A stretch of DNA of 14,489 bases from Arachidicoccus sp050436765 (GCF_050436765.1 NZ_JBNQGD010000116.1:1-14489); one strand, 5' to 3'. Positions 1-7,172 are shown, numbered from the stretch's first letter. Notes: a model not told the origin generated them from the sequence alone. Program-made: numbers and translations.

Positions 1-207
1 AAACTCCTCCGGTGTAATAATCCCCTTTTCCTTTAACTGAAATACCTTTTCTAATTCGTCAGCAGAAGAAATTGGAGACGAACTTTTTGGATTAGCTGAC
101 TTTTTTCCTGCCACTTTTATAGCTCTTGCAATCAGCACAATTATAGTTACAGGTATGCCTATAACTATTACAATAATTAGTAATTTTTCGAAGCTGAGTT
201 CTCCCAT
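1..207 (-). CDS. SHOCT-domain membrane protein (partial, N-terminal 69 residues)
   Basis: The ATG at 207 opens a minus-strand frame that runs off the left edge of the window. The visible 69 residues begin MGELSFEKLL and continue with one strongly hydrophobic segment at about residues 9-29, rich in I and V, which should be a single membrane span. A basic and serine-rich linker follows (about 30-48). The visible end, residues 50-69, has the pattern of a SHOCT domain: an acidic start (ADELEK), then L-K-E-K-G-I-I-T, then P-E-E-F. SHOCT is a short helical motif usually found at the C terminus of small membrane or secreted proteins and is thought to mediate oligomerisation; the target here is unknown. 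Only a few residues are probably missing. The gene has no neighbour on its upstream side for over 1 kb. Confidence 0.75.
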   Translation of the reverse strand, partial: MGELSFEKLLIIVIVIGIPVTIIVLIARAIKVAGKKSANPKSSSPISSADELEKVFQLKEKGIITPEEF

Positions 208-617
208 AAAAATTGTGTTTTTGATTTATTAAAGAAGTTTAGATTTTCAGGTATTATATTTCGTTTGACTGACGATACCCCCTTTCTTTTAAAGAACAGA
301 GAACTTTTCCAGTCCACCAGTAACATTTATATTTATATTAATATTATTTGCTGCTTCGCCATTATTGTATTTTATATTAAATTGTTCATCATCCATTATC
401 AGAAAGATAATACAATCTATAAGTTCGATAATCGCCTGTGTGGTGAAGATAAAAATGATGTGCTCAAATTCCCCCAAGAAGGAATGCTATTATTGCCACC
501 GCCGATCTGTTCTTCATATGCATTATTTAAGTAAAATCTCGATTTACCTAGTTATATCTAACGTAAAATAAATATTTTTTTTCTTGTTTGCAAAATTAAT
601 ATAAAAAGGCAGTTTTA

Positions 618-788
618 TTAAATCTCCTCTATTAACAATTCATATGGCGAATGTAGAAATATATCTCCTCTAAAGAATATTGTATCTTGGTTTATGTCGT
701 CAAACATCAACTCCATTGGAACATAATAAAATTCCTAATTCTCAAAAAGACTCAAATAATTGAATTGGTGTAATAGGTAACAAACATA
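618..788 (-). pseudogene. Possible remnant of a small gene with an in-frame stop
   Basis: The minus strand has a 57-codon frame ending in TAA at 618-620 and interrupted once, by TAG at 735-737. The downstream half reads as plausible protein: PMELMFDDIN, then QDTIFFRGDI, then FLHSPYELLIEEI. There is no good start codon upstream of the internal stop; ATGs after it would give only about 30 residues. I do not recognise the family. It may be the tail of a decayed gene or a chance open frame in AT-rich DNA. Confidence 0.25.
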
Positions 789-853
789 TCATTTATTTCA
801 TATATTTATATTAATGACCCTTCGATGGAGCTGTCCTTCACCCTACAACTTTA

Positions 854-889
854 AAAGAAACTGTTCCTGAATTCAGGAGCAGTTTCTTT
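854..889. terminator. Strong palindromic hairpin, terminator-like
   Basis: The sequence from 854 to 889 folds onto itself over its whole length with a single T-G wobble (864/879): an AAAGAAACTG arm, a TCCTGAATTCAGGA centre that is itself a perfect palindrome, and a CAGTTTCTTT arm. The A-run on one side and T-run on the other make it look like a bidirectional Rho-independent terminator. No intact gene ends next to it on either strand, so its partner transcript is unknown: it could end a small RNA or be left over from a lost gene. Confidence 0.55.
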
Positions 890-1267
890 ATGCCCTCCAT
901 TTATTGATTTTCCTTAAATGAAAAATTGCTGAAATAATTAACATTATTAAATTATATATATACAGTAAAATAAGTCATATATTCGATAATATTGCATTTA
1001 TTTTAAAATTATTTACAAATAAAGTATGTATTATGAATTTATAATGGTAATTTTGATTAATTATATTAAAATATTAAAAAAACTAATTTATTAAATTGAT
1101 CTCTTTATCCATAGATTATCAGTTAATCTTTGATTTAGGTAAGGGAAATGGAATCAACCGTTTAATTCAAGGTGTTTTTATTAGTTTCCCATTTAAACTC
1201 AGACAGTTAGTGTGAATTGCAAATCTTCGGAATTGTTTGATCGTTTTTTGAACTAAAAAGCTTGCGT

Positions 1268-2380
1268 ATGAAAAGAATATGTATGGTGTTTGTTGTAATG
1301 GCTCAAATAATTGCCTCCGCTGCCATGGCGCAAAATCTAACAGACTCAACAAAGAAAGCACCTACATTAAAAATTAGTGGTTCGGTGGATGGTTATTATC
1401 GGTACAATTTTAACGCACCCGCTGGAGCTACCAATAATTTGACAAGTTTTACTAACTCGCAAAACTCTTTTGAGTTGGGAATGGCTTCTTTGCGCTTTGA
1501 TGCTTCGGCGATGGACGGTAAAATATCTGCTACCGCCGATTTAGGTTACGGCAGAAGAGCGGAGGAGTTTTCTTACACCGATGGGGGAATTACAAACGGG
1601 CATAGTACCCTTCAGTCTGTTAAGCAACTGTATGTAAGTTTTGCCGCGGGAAGAAATATTACATTAACGCTTGGTAAATGGGCTACACATATTGGCTATG
1701 AAGTGTTAGATCCATACGTTAATAGAAATTACAGTATGGATTATATGTTTTCTTACGGTCCATTCTCGCACACAGGTTTTAAGGCACAATATACTAAAGG
1801 ACATTTAGGTATAATGTTGGGTGTGGCTAATCCGACGGATGTCGTTACTACTGTATCCCTGGTGAAAACGTTGTTGGGACAGATATCTGAATCTTTTGGT
1901 AAAACAAGCCTGTACTTGAATTACCAAGGTTTTTGGGGGGCAAAAAATGGGACGAATGCAAACCCTTTGGTTACCTACAATAATCTAAAAAGTTTACACC
2001 AATTGGACTTTGTGTTGACTTCTACCTTATGCAAACAGTTTAGTTTGGGCTACAATGGTACGATACAATTTAGAGAAGATATTAACTCGACCGTAGGAAA
2101 TAAAAGCTGGTGGGGCTCTGCTTTATATTTAAACTATGACCCAACTAATATGTTAGGCTTTACTTTGAGGAGTGAATACGTCGAAGATAGAAAAGCAAGT
2201 TTATTGCCTGCTACAAAACTTACGGACTTAACACTAACATTAAATTACAAACTGGGTGGTCAGTTTTTGCTTATGCCTGAGTTGAGGTATGACCATGCTG
2301 CAGAAGATATCTTTCAAGCTAACAGTGGAACGACAAATTCCACAGTTAGCGCATTAGTCGCAGTCGTTTATCACTTCTAA
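1268..2380 (+). CDS. Outer-membrane beta-barrel porin, BBP2/OmpL-like
   Basis: The product is a 370-residue outer-membrane protein. Residues 1-21 are a signal peptide (MKRICMVFVV..., hydrophobic core, AMA then Q at the cleavage site). The mature part has the alternating pattern of amphipathic strands with many aromatic and glycine residues (for example GSVDGYYRYN early and LGKWATHIGY in the middle) and ends in VVYHF, with a terminal phenylalanine as expected for recognition by the barrel assembly machinery. The repeated strand pattern and NSFELGMASL-type segment fit the putative beta-barrel porin-2 family common in Bacteroidota. The substrate is not visible from the sequence. I chose the ATG at 1268, since the in-frame TTG at 1262 adds only two residues ahead of a normal signal peptide. 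The gene stands alone and is followed by a clear terminator at 2408-2433. Such porins often sit beside an ammonium transporter gene, which is absent here. Confidence 0.85.
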   Translation: MKRICMVFVVMAQIIASAAMAQNLTDSTKKAPTLKISGSVDGYYRYNFNAPAGATNNLTSFTNSQNSFELGMASLRFDASAMDGKISATADLGYGRRAEEFSYTDGGITNGHSTLQSVKQLYVSFAAGRNITLTLGKWATHIGYEVLDPYVNRNYSMDYMFSYGPFSHTGFKAQYTKGHLGIMLGVANPTDVVTTVSLVKTLLGQISESFGKTSLYLNYQGFWGAKNGTNANPLVTYNNLKSLHQLDFVLTSTLCKQFSLGYNGTIQFREDINSTVGNKSWWGSALYLNYDPTNMLGFTLRSEYVEDRKASLLPATKLTDLTLTLNYKLGGQFLLMPELRYDHAAEDIFQANSGTTNSTVSALVAVVYHF

Positions 2381-2407
2381 CTAAGAAAAGATTTTTATTG
2401 AAAAATA

Positions 2408-2433
2408 ATAAGCCGAAAATTTCTTCGGCTTAT
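2408..2433. terminator. Rho-independent terminator between convergent genes
   Basis: A 10-base-pair perfect stem (ATAAGCCGAA at 2408-2417 with TTCGGCTTAT at 2424-2433) closes a six-base loop. A T-rich run follows on the plus strand, as expected for the end of the porin transcript. The minus-strand operon ends at 2444 just beyond, and the reverse reading is followed by TTATTATTTTT, so the hairpin can serve both directions. Confidence 0.85.
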
Positions 2434-2443
2434 CTATCCTTTT

Positions 2444-2938
2444 TTATTTTTTCCCTAATTCAATTACTTGGCAATCTTTTATCTCTTGTTGATCAATGAC
2501 AAATTTCACCAATGTCTGTACCTGATGCCAACCTTGTTTGCCGCAGGCGCCCGGATTCATGTGTAAACAATGTAATTTGTCATCGTACATGATTTTTAAT
2601 ATATGCGAATGTCCACTGATAAAAAGTTGCGGTTCTTCCTTTTTGATTAAATCTCTTACCCCCGGTGCATAGTGTCCTGGATAGCCTCCAATATGTTTCA
2701 TTAAAACTTTTATCTCTTCACAAAAAAAGATATTTTCTAAAGGGAATGTTTCACGCACTTTTTGCCCATCAATATTACCATACACGCCACGTAAAGGTTT
2801 AAAATCCCTGAGCGACTTCAATATAGTCGCATCACCGACATCGCCGGCATGCCATATTTCATCACAATCTTTAAAATGGATGAAAATATTTTCAGGAAGG
2901 TAGCTATGGGTATCGGAAAGTAAACCAATTTTTGTCAT
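2444..2938 (-). CDS. Metallophosphoesterase, YfcE/MJ0936 family
   Basis: This 164-residue cytosolic enzyme is a compact calcineurin-like phosphoesterase of the MJ0936/YfcE type, a family of metal-dependent phosphodiesterases. The metal ligands can be followed in order: D9 and H11 (SDTH), D33 (AGDVGD), N55 (YGNID), H82, and H110/H112 (SGHSH), followed by NPG at 128-130. The length is normal for the family. The natural substrate is not known for most members. It is the last gene of the operon, 14 bases after mgsA, and its transcript should end at the hairpin at 2408-2433. The ATG at 2938 directly precedes the first beta strand (KIGLLSDTH), so the start is secure. Confidence 0.9.
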   Translation of the reverse strand: MTKIGLLSDTHSYLPENIFIHFKDCDEIWHAGDVGDATILKSLRDFKPLRGVYGNIDGQKVRETFPLENIFFCEEIKVLMKHIGGYPGHYAPGVRDLIKKEEPQLFISGHSHILKIMYDDKLHCLHMNPGACGKQGWHQVQTLVKFVIDQQEIKDCQVIELGKK

Positions 2939-2952
2939 GAAGGGAAGGCTTG

Positions 2953-3411
2953 TTAAGGGGTAATCTTTCTATTTAAATAACTAGAATAATCAGTAACTTC
3001 AGAATTATATGTTTCTTGCATGTATGGCGAAGAAAGTATAAAGTCAGCAGTAGCAGGACAACAAGCCATAGGAATATTCCATACCACGCCGAGGCGTAAC
3101 AATGCTTTTACATCGCTGTCATGTGGTTGGGCTTCCATTGGATCCCAAAAGAATATAACCATGTCAATTAGGCCTGTCGCAATCATTGAACCCATTTGTT
3201 GGTCTCCACCTAATGGCCCACTCATTACACGTTGAATCGGGACCCCAATTTTTTCTTCTATTCTTGCGCCGGTTGTACCGGTGGCGATAAGATTGTGTTT
3301 AATCAATTCTTCTTTGTGTGCATCTATCCAATCGATTAGATCATCTTTTTTGTGATCGTGTGCTACTAATGCAATGTTTTTTTTGGCTTTAAGCTCTTTG
3401 TAAGATTTCAT
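2953..3411 (-). CDS. mgsA: Methylglyoxal synthase
   Basis: The 152-residue protein converts dihydroxyacetone phosphate to methylglyoxal and phosphate, a bypass of lower glycolysis that restores phosphate when sugar phosphates pile up. It aligns by eye along its whole length with Escherichia coli MgsA. Visible hallmarks are ALVAHDH with H18/D19, ATGTTG with T44 and T47, SGPLGGDQQ containing the catalytic aspartate D70 (D71 in E. coli), FFWDP at 88-91, PHDSDVKALLRL with H97 and D100, and VWNIP. All active-site residues are present, so it should be active. It lies 6 bases after the acyltransferase-like gene and 14 bases before the phosphoesterase gene, so the three are almost surely one transcript. 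The product is toxic, and no glyoxalase gene is visible nearby. Confidence 0.96.
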   Translation of the reverse strand: MKSYKELKAKKNIALVAHDHKKDDLIDWIDAHKEELIKHNLIATGTTGARIEEKIGVPIQRVMSGPLGGDQQMGSMIATGLIDMVIFFWDPMEAQPHDSDVKALLRLGVVWNIPMACCPATADFILSSPYMQETYNSEVTDYSSYLNRKITP

Positions 3412-3417
3412 TTAATT

Positions 3418-4593
3418 TTATTTTGTAGAATAATCCATTATAGGATGCCGTTCAAAATTATGTTTGTTGTTAAATATGTATCGATAAGTAACTAAATGCC
3501 TACTTTGTTTTCCGCCCAAACCTTTGTAAATATTGAGCATACGCGGATTCCAATCGCCCGTCCACCCCATTTCATACCTACTATAAGACTTTTCTGCTTG
3601 AATAAATTTTGAACCTTCTGTAATCATAAATGCGTCAATACCGAGCACCTGATATTTCGGTACAACACCGAAAGCAATACCTGTAAATCTTTTGCAGGCC
3701 CCTGTTTTCTTCATCCAAAGCAAACGCAGTTTTTGCAGCCAGCCAAACTTGCCGTTGAATTGTTTGAAATATTGATTAAGATCCGGAATATTAATCCACA
3801 TTGCAATAGGCTCTTCTTTGTAATAAGCAAACCAAATGATACGTTCATCAATAATAGGCTTCATTTTCATAAAGAGTTTAGCAATATCTTCCTTCTCAAT
3901 CTCTTTACCTTCTTTGTGCTGCGACCAAGCAGCATTGTAAACCGTGGCAAAATCTTCGGCGTGTTTTTCAATATTATTGATGTCGATATGGCGGGCTTTG
4001 TAATCTGGTTTTTTTTCAAATTTTGCATGGCGCTCAATATATTTTTCAGGTAATTGATCGTCAATATTCATGGCATAATAATATTGATTGTAGAAATTTT
4101 GAAAACCGTATTGTTCAAATAGCTTTTGATAATAAGGTGGATTGAAAGCCATTCCATAGATTGGTTCTTCGTCAAAGCCATCTATCAATAAACCCCACCA
4201 TTTGTCGCGGTCACCAAAGTTAACAGGACCATCCATTGCATCGACATTTTGTTTCTTAAGCCAGTTTTGAGCTGTGTCAAAAAGTAAATTAGCCGCGTCC
4301 TGGTTATCTATACAATCAAAGAATCCGACGCAACCTGTAGGGAAATCGGTGCCATCATTTAAATATTTGTCGTAAACAAAAGCCGCGATGCGGCCGATTG
4401 TTTTATTGTCTTTCTTCAGTAACCACCTGCAAGCCTGCCCGTTCTCGAAATATTTGTTTGTCGTCGGATCAAATACTTCATTTATATCGTTATCCAACGC
4501 TCGCACATAATTGGGGAAGTTGCTGCCTATGCGGGCAGCAACTTCTATAAAATCCTTTTTGTCTTGGACTGATTTTACTTCTACAATATTCAT
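3418..4593 (-). CDS. GNAT-fold acyltransferase of the YghO / bacterial ceramide synthase-like family
   Basis: The product is a 391-residue protein without signal peptide or obvious membrane span. From the ATG it shows a RWLLKKDNKTIGRIAAF stretch near 56-72 typical of the N-terminal half of a GNAT fold, then the family signature: DGPVNF (121-126), WGLLIDGF (133-140) and NPPYY (151-155). A second half (about 200-391) contains IAMWINIPDLN and a GVVPKYQVLGIDAF stretch that resembles an acyl-CoA-binding GNAT turn. I recall this architecture as the YghO family, which also holds the Caulobacter bacterial ceramide synthase; Bacteroidota make sphingolipids, so N-acylation of a sphingoid base is a reasonable hypothesis, but it is not shown by the sequence. 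The ATG at 4593 is preferred over the TTG at 4605; a near-match to the -7 promoter box (TATTTTCG, 4619-4612) lies just upstream. It is the first gene of the operon with mgsA. Confidence 0.7.
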   Translation of the reverse strand: MNIVEVKSVQDKKDFIEVAARIGSNFPNYVRALDNDINEVFDPTTNKYFENGQACRWLLKKDNKTIGRIAAFVYDKYLNDGTDFPTGCVGFFDCIDNQDAANLLFDTAQNWLKKQNVDAMDGPVNFGDRDKWWGLLIDGFDEEPIYGMAFNPPYYQKLFEQYGFQNFYNQYYYAMNIDDQLPEKYIERHAKFEKKPDYKARHIDINNIEKHAEDFATVYNAAWSQHKEGKEIEKEDIAKLFMKMKPIIDERIIWFAYYKEEPIAMWINIPDLNQYFKQFNGKFGWLQKLRLLWMKKTGACKRFTGIAFGVVPKYQVLGIDAFMITEGSKFIQAEKSYSRYEMGWTGDWNPRMLNIYKGLGGKQSRHLVTYRYIFNNKHNFERHPIMDYSTK

Positions 4594-4637
4594 CCTTTGC
4601 AACAATTTTTACGAAAATAGGTAAAGCGAAATAAAAA

Positions 4638-4664
4638 ACAGCGGAATAGTAAATTTTCCGCTGT
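4638..4664 (-). terminator. Rho-independent terminator of the secreted-protein gene
   Basis: A nine-base-pair perfect stem (ACAGCGGAA at 4638-4646 with TTCCGCTGT at 4656-4664) closes a nine-base loop. On the minus strand it is followed by TTTTTTATTT. It lies seven bases after the stop codon of the gene ending at 4671 and insulates it from the mgsA operon that begins at 4593. Confidence 0.85.
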
Positions 4665-4670
4665 AGCTAT

Positions 4671-5228
4671 TTATTTTTCGTTATTATATTCGTGTATTAT
4701 GTATTGAATTGATCGTGTATTAAATGGTAGGTCATTAAATTTTTTTAAAATATCATTCTTGTCTATAATAAGCGTGGTCATATTCTCTTTGGCTACCGAT
4801 TGGGAAGAAAGTATCCCGTTTACGTTTAGGAGCGGACCTCCTCCTTTCTGTGCCAGCCAGATGACACTTGTAGAGGGTGAACCTGGATGATTACTATTTA
4901 ATAGTACATATTGATATAAATTTATTTTACCGTTTTCCAAGCATTCCATCCATTGCGGGTCTGTGACTGTGGATAATTGAATACTTCGAAATAATTTCCC
5001 TTGCGTCGAATAAGCCGTATAAGTTTGAGGATCGAGCAATAATTTTTTGCCATTGATAATAAAGTATGGCTGGCCAAAAATCTTCTTTTGAAAACGGCCG
5101 CGAAGGGTGTCATTATTATTGGTAACCAAAAAATCGTTATGTTTCTTTTGGTGTTTCTGTGCTTGTGTGTGTGACTGAATACACATGCAGAAAACCAATG
5201 ATAAAAAAAGCGGTGTGAATTTCTTCAT
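4671..5228 (-). CDS. Secreted protein of unknown function
   Basis: The product has 185 residues. Residues 1-23 form a signal peptide (MKKFTPLFLSLVFC..., cleavage probably after TQA before Q24); the two cysteines at 14 and 16 do not form a lipobox. The mature part starts with a basic, histidine-rich segment (KHQKKH) followed by DFLVTNNNDTLRGRF. An opening of the type D-x-x-x-T-x-x-x-D-T-x-R-G is common in secreted Bacteroidota proteins of unknown function and usually begins a beta-rich domain. I cannot name a family or function. It is 31 bases downstream of the thiolase gene in the same direction, but it has its own promoter (5244-5273) and terminator (4638-4664), so it is probably a single-gene transcription unit rather than part of the thiolase operon. 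Confidence 0.8.
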   Translation of the reverse strand: MKKFTPLFLSLVFCMCIQSHTQAQKHQKKHNDFLVTNNNDTLRGRFQKKIFGQPYFIINGKKLLLDPQTYTAYSTQGKLFRSIQLSTVTDPQWMECLENGKINLYQYVLLNSNHPGSPSTSVIWLAQKGGGPLLNVNGILSSQSVAKENMTTLIIDKNDILKKFNDLPFNTRSIQYIIHEYNNEK

Positions 5229-5243
5229 TCAATATTTTTGTCA

Positions 5244-5273
5244 CAAAGATAAGAGAAGTTTAAACTAATTCAA
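5244..5273 (-). promoter_or_regulatory. Bacteroidota-type promoter for the secreted-protein gene
   Basis: Reading the minus strand, TTG (5273-5271), 19 bases, then TATCTTTG (5251-5244) matches the -33 TTG and -7 TAnnTTTG elements of the Bacteroidota primary sigma factor. The start codon at 5228 follows after a leader of only about 10-12 bases. The -33 part lies inside the last codons of the thiolase gene. Confidence 0.7.
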
Positions 5274-6444
5274 TTACCATCGCGCTGGCACCGCCACCTC
5301 CATTGCAAATGCCAGCGGCACCCAGTTTGCCGCCATTTTGTTTTAATACATTTATTAACGTAACAATGATTCTTGCGCCACTACAGCCAAGTGGATGTCC
5401 AAGAGAAACTGCACCACCGTTTACATTTACTTTTGCGGCATCTAAATTCATTTTTTGGATGTTAGCTAGCCCAACTACAGAGAAAGCTTCATTCAATTCG
5501 AAAAAATCGATTTGCTGCAGGTTAAGCCCCGCCTTGGTAATAGCTTTAGGTACCGCTAAAGATGGCGTTGTAGTGAACCATTCCGGTGCCTGCTCCGCAT
5601 CAGCATAACTTTTAATAATTGCGATAGGTTTTATATGAAGCAGTTCTGCTTTTTCTTTACTCATCAGAACTAATGCAGCGGCTCCATCATTCATTGTAGA
5701 AGCATTTGCCGCAGTTACTGTACCATCTTTTTTAAACACAGGTTTTAGTTGAGGGATTTTTCCAAACTTTACGTTGAAAGGCTCTTCGTCTTTATCTACG
5801 ATAAGGGCATCACCTTTTTTTTGTGGTATAGAAACTGGCGTAATCTCTTCCGAGAAATTTCCTGCATTCCAGGCATTTTGGCTACGAGTATAACTTTCAA
5901 TGGCAAAACTATCTTGTGCATCTCGAGAAATATGGCAATCTTCCGCACATAATTCTGCTGCGTTTCCCATAGCATAATTATGATACACATCTGTCAACCC
6001 ATCTTTGGCGAGACCGTCAATACTTTCAACATTTCCATATTTTTGTCCCCAACGCATATTGGGCAAATAAAAAGGGACGTTACTCATACTTTCCATACCT
6101 CCGGCAACAATTATATCAGCATCCCCTAACAAAATGCTTTGTGTTGCTAACGCAATTGCTTTCATTCCACTTGCACAAACTTTATTAACGGTAGTAGCAA
6201 TCACTTCGTTGGGTAAGCCTGCAAATTTAGCAGCCTGTCTTGCAGGAGCTTGTCCGAGATTGGCTTGTAGTACGTTACCCATGATCACTTCATCTATTTG
6301 ATTAGGTTTTAATCCAGCTTTTTCTACCGCGCTTTTAATAGCGAGAGCTCCTAATTGCGTTGCGGATAAATCTTTCAATGAGCCGCCGAAACTTCCAATG
6401 GGTGTACGTGTCGCTGAGACGATATAAACTGTTTTGTTATTCAT
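5260..6444 (-). CDS. Acetyl-CoA C-acetyltransferase (thiolase)
   Basis: The 394-residue enzyme joins two acetyl-CoA to acetoacetyl-CoA or, in reverse, cleaves 3-ketoacyl-CoA. It is a full-length biosynthetic-type thiolase: RTPIGSFGG near the N terminus, nucleophilic C90 in NKVCASGMKA, GGMESMSN (115-122), NASTMNDGAAA (247-257), NEAF (318-321), catalytic H350 in GGAVSLGHPLGCSGAR, and C380 in CNGGGGASA. All catalytic residues are present. The family signature fits acetyl-CoA acetyltransferase better than the longer-chain beta-oxidation enzyme, but the chain length preference cannot be settled by eye. No other fatty-acid or ketone-body genes are next to it. It starts at the ATG at 6444 behind a -7 box at 6463-6470, and is a candidate supplier of acetoacetyl-CoA to lipid metabolism. 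Confidence 0.94.
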   Translation of the reverse strand: MNNKTVYIVSATRTPIGSFGGSLKDLSATQLGALAIKSAVEKAGLKPNQIDEVIMGNVLQANLGQAPARQAAKFAGLPNEVIATTVNKVCASGMKAIALATQSILLGDADIIVAGGMESMSNVPFYLPNMRWGQKYGNVESIDGLAKDGLTDVYHNYAMGNAAELCAEDCHISRDAQDSFAIESYTRSQNAWNAGNFSEEITPVSIPQKKGDALIVDKDEEPFNVKFGKIPQLKPVFKKDGTVTAANASTMNDGAAALVLMSKEKAELLHIKPIAIIKSYADAEQAPEWFTTTPSLAVPKAITKAGLNLQQIDFFELNEAFSVVGLANIQKMNLDAAKVNVNGGAVSLGHPLGCSGARIIVTLINVLKQNGGKLGAAGICNGGGGASAMVIELV

Positions 6445-6462
6445 TTTATCTTATAATTTTCC

Positions 6463-6470
6463 CAAAAATA
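6463..6470 (-). promoter_or_regulatory. Probable -7 box of the thiolase gene
   Basis: The minus strand reads TATTTTTG at 6470-6463, a full match to TAnnTTTG, 18 bases ahead of the thiolase start codon. No clear -33 TTG lies about 19-20 bases further upstream, so only the -7 element is supported. Confidence 0.4.
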
Positions 6471-6735
6471 ACGATTGTTAGGTTAATGGAGCCCTTATTA
6501 TTTTGTGAATTATTTTTGAGTGAACTTACTTGTCTTCATTTTCTGGCAGATGACTAAGAATATCAGGTAGATCCCCTATCGGTTAATTTGGTTAATGAGT
6601 TGATATTTGTGATTTTCAACAAATGCGTTGGAGCGGGAGTCGCCTTCATCTCTTAACCTGAGTATTGTCAAATACGCATTGGTATCCGTTGTTTTTGAGC
6701 AAAACGTTGTGCATATTTATACATATCAAAATTTT

Positions 6736-6749
6736 GGATTGTACAATCC
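6736..6749. repeat. 14-base perfect palindrome
   Basis: GGATTGTACAATCC reads the same on both strands. It lies in the middle of the thiolase-recG spacer, in AT-rich DNA, and could be an operator for a dimeric regulator. It is about 290 bases from the thiolase start and 420 from recG, so it is not obviously tied to either gene. Confidence 0.3.
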
Positions 6750-6781
6750 GTACTAAGGAAGAATTTGTTGTATTTATCTAA

Positions 6782-7132
6782 TTAATCCAAACCCATTGTC
6801 CATTTCTGTTTTCATCCTGCGATGAGGTGTTGGCGGTCCAAGAGGTAAAAGGAAGTAATCGGTATATCCTGTCAGAAAGCATAGGAATTAGATTTAGGGA
6901 TCTTGTCGACGTTTTAATTGTGATAATTGCCATCCGTCATTTATACTCGGGGGTTATCTGTTCATAGGCATTATCACAACATTTCTTAAAATCATTAGGT
7001 CATTTTGATACTGCAAAATCTACTGTTGGCCTTGATAAAAGAACAGATAATATAGCCGAAGTAAAAGTAATTTTTATAGATGTCTGCTTAATAATGCAAA
7101 AATGCCCTGAAAAACTCTATCTCTCTAAATAA
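6782..7132 (+). pseudogene. Possible decayed gene with one internal stop
   Basis: One plus-strand frame runs 116 codons from just after TAA (6779-6781) to TAA (7130-7132) with only a single internal stop, TAG at 6965-6967. In DNA this AT-rich, several stops would be expected. The reading before the stop includes SSCDEVLAVQEVKG and IRFRDLVDVLIVIIAIRHLY; after it FLKSLGHFDTAKSTVGLDKR and IAEVKVIFIDVCL. There is no good start codon at the left end. I do not recognise the family. The opposite strand is also fairly open over part of the same stretch, so the strand is not certain. Confidence 0.3.
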
Positions 7133-7172
7133 TTGTTGTCAAATTATCCCTTACTTTGTTGTTCATTCAAAG

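Larger units (their letters stand above)
208..1267. other. Long AT-rich spacer without an intact gene
   Basis: This 1,060-base stretch separates the divergent SHOCT gene and porin gene. Open frames on both strands at about 265-534 overlap each other and have no recognisable product. It contains a strong hairpin (854-889), a broken minus-strand frame (618-788), and an extremely AT-rich block at about 920-1130. The porin promoter must lie in the right part, but I see no convincing -33/-7 pair there. Confidence 0.6.
6445..7172. other. Spacer between divergent thiolase and recG genes
   Basis: This 728-base stretch has no intact gene. It holds the thiolase -7 box at its left end, three copies of GGTTAAT (6481-6487, 6581-6587, 6590-6596), a 14-base perfect palindrome (6736-6749) and a broken open frame (6782-7132) that reaches almost to recG. 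It is far longer than two promoters need. Confidence 0.6.

Noticed and set aside
265..571. Overlapping open frames on both strands, including a minus-strand frame (289-477) with a hydrophobic start and an asparagine-rich tail containing VTGG
   Set aside because: The frames need TTG starts or lack a ribosome-binding context, overlap each other on opposite strands, and match no family. The double glycine is not in a bacteriocin-leader setting.
591..598. TAATTTTG on the minus strand as a promoter for the SHOCT gene
   Set aside because: There is no -33 partner, and it would give a leader of nearly 400 bases.
1048..1055. TAATTTTG as a -7 box for the porin
   Set aside because: It fits the consensus, but no -33 TTG lies at the right distance, and such words are common by chance in DNA this AT-rich.
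3733..4064. Open frames inside the YghO-like gene on the plus strand and in another minus frame
   Set aside because: They are shadows of a gene with clear family motifs.
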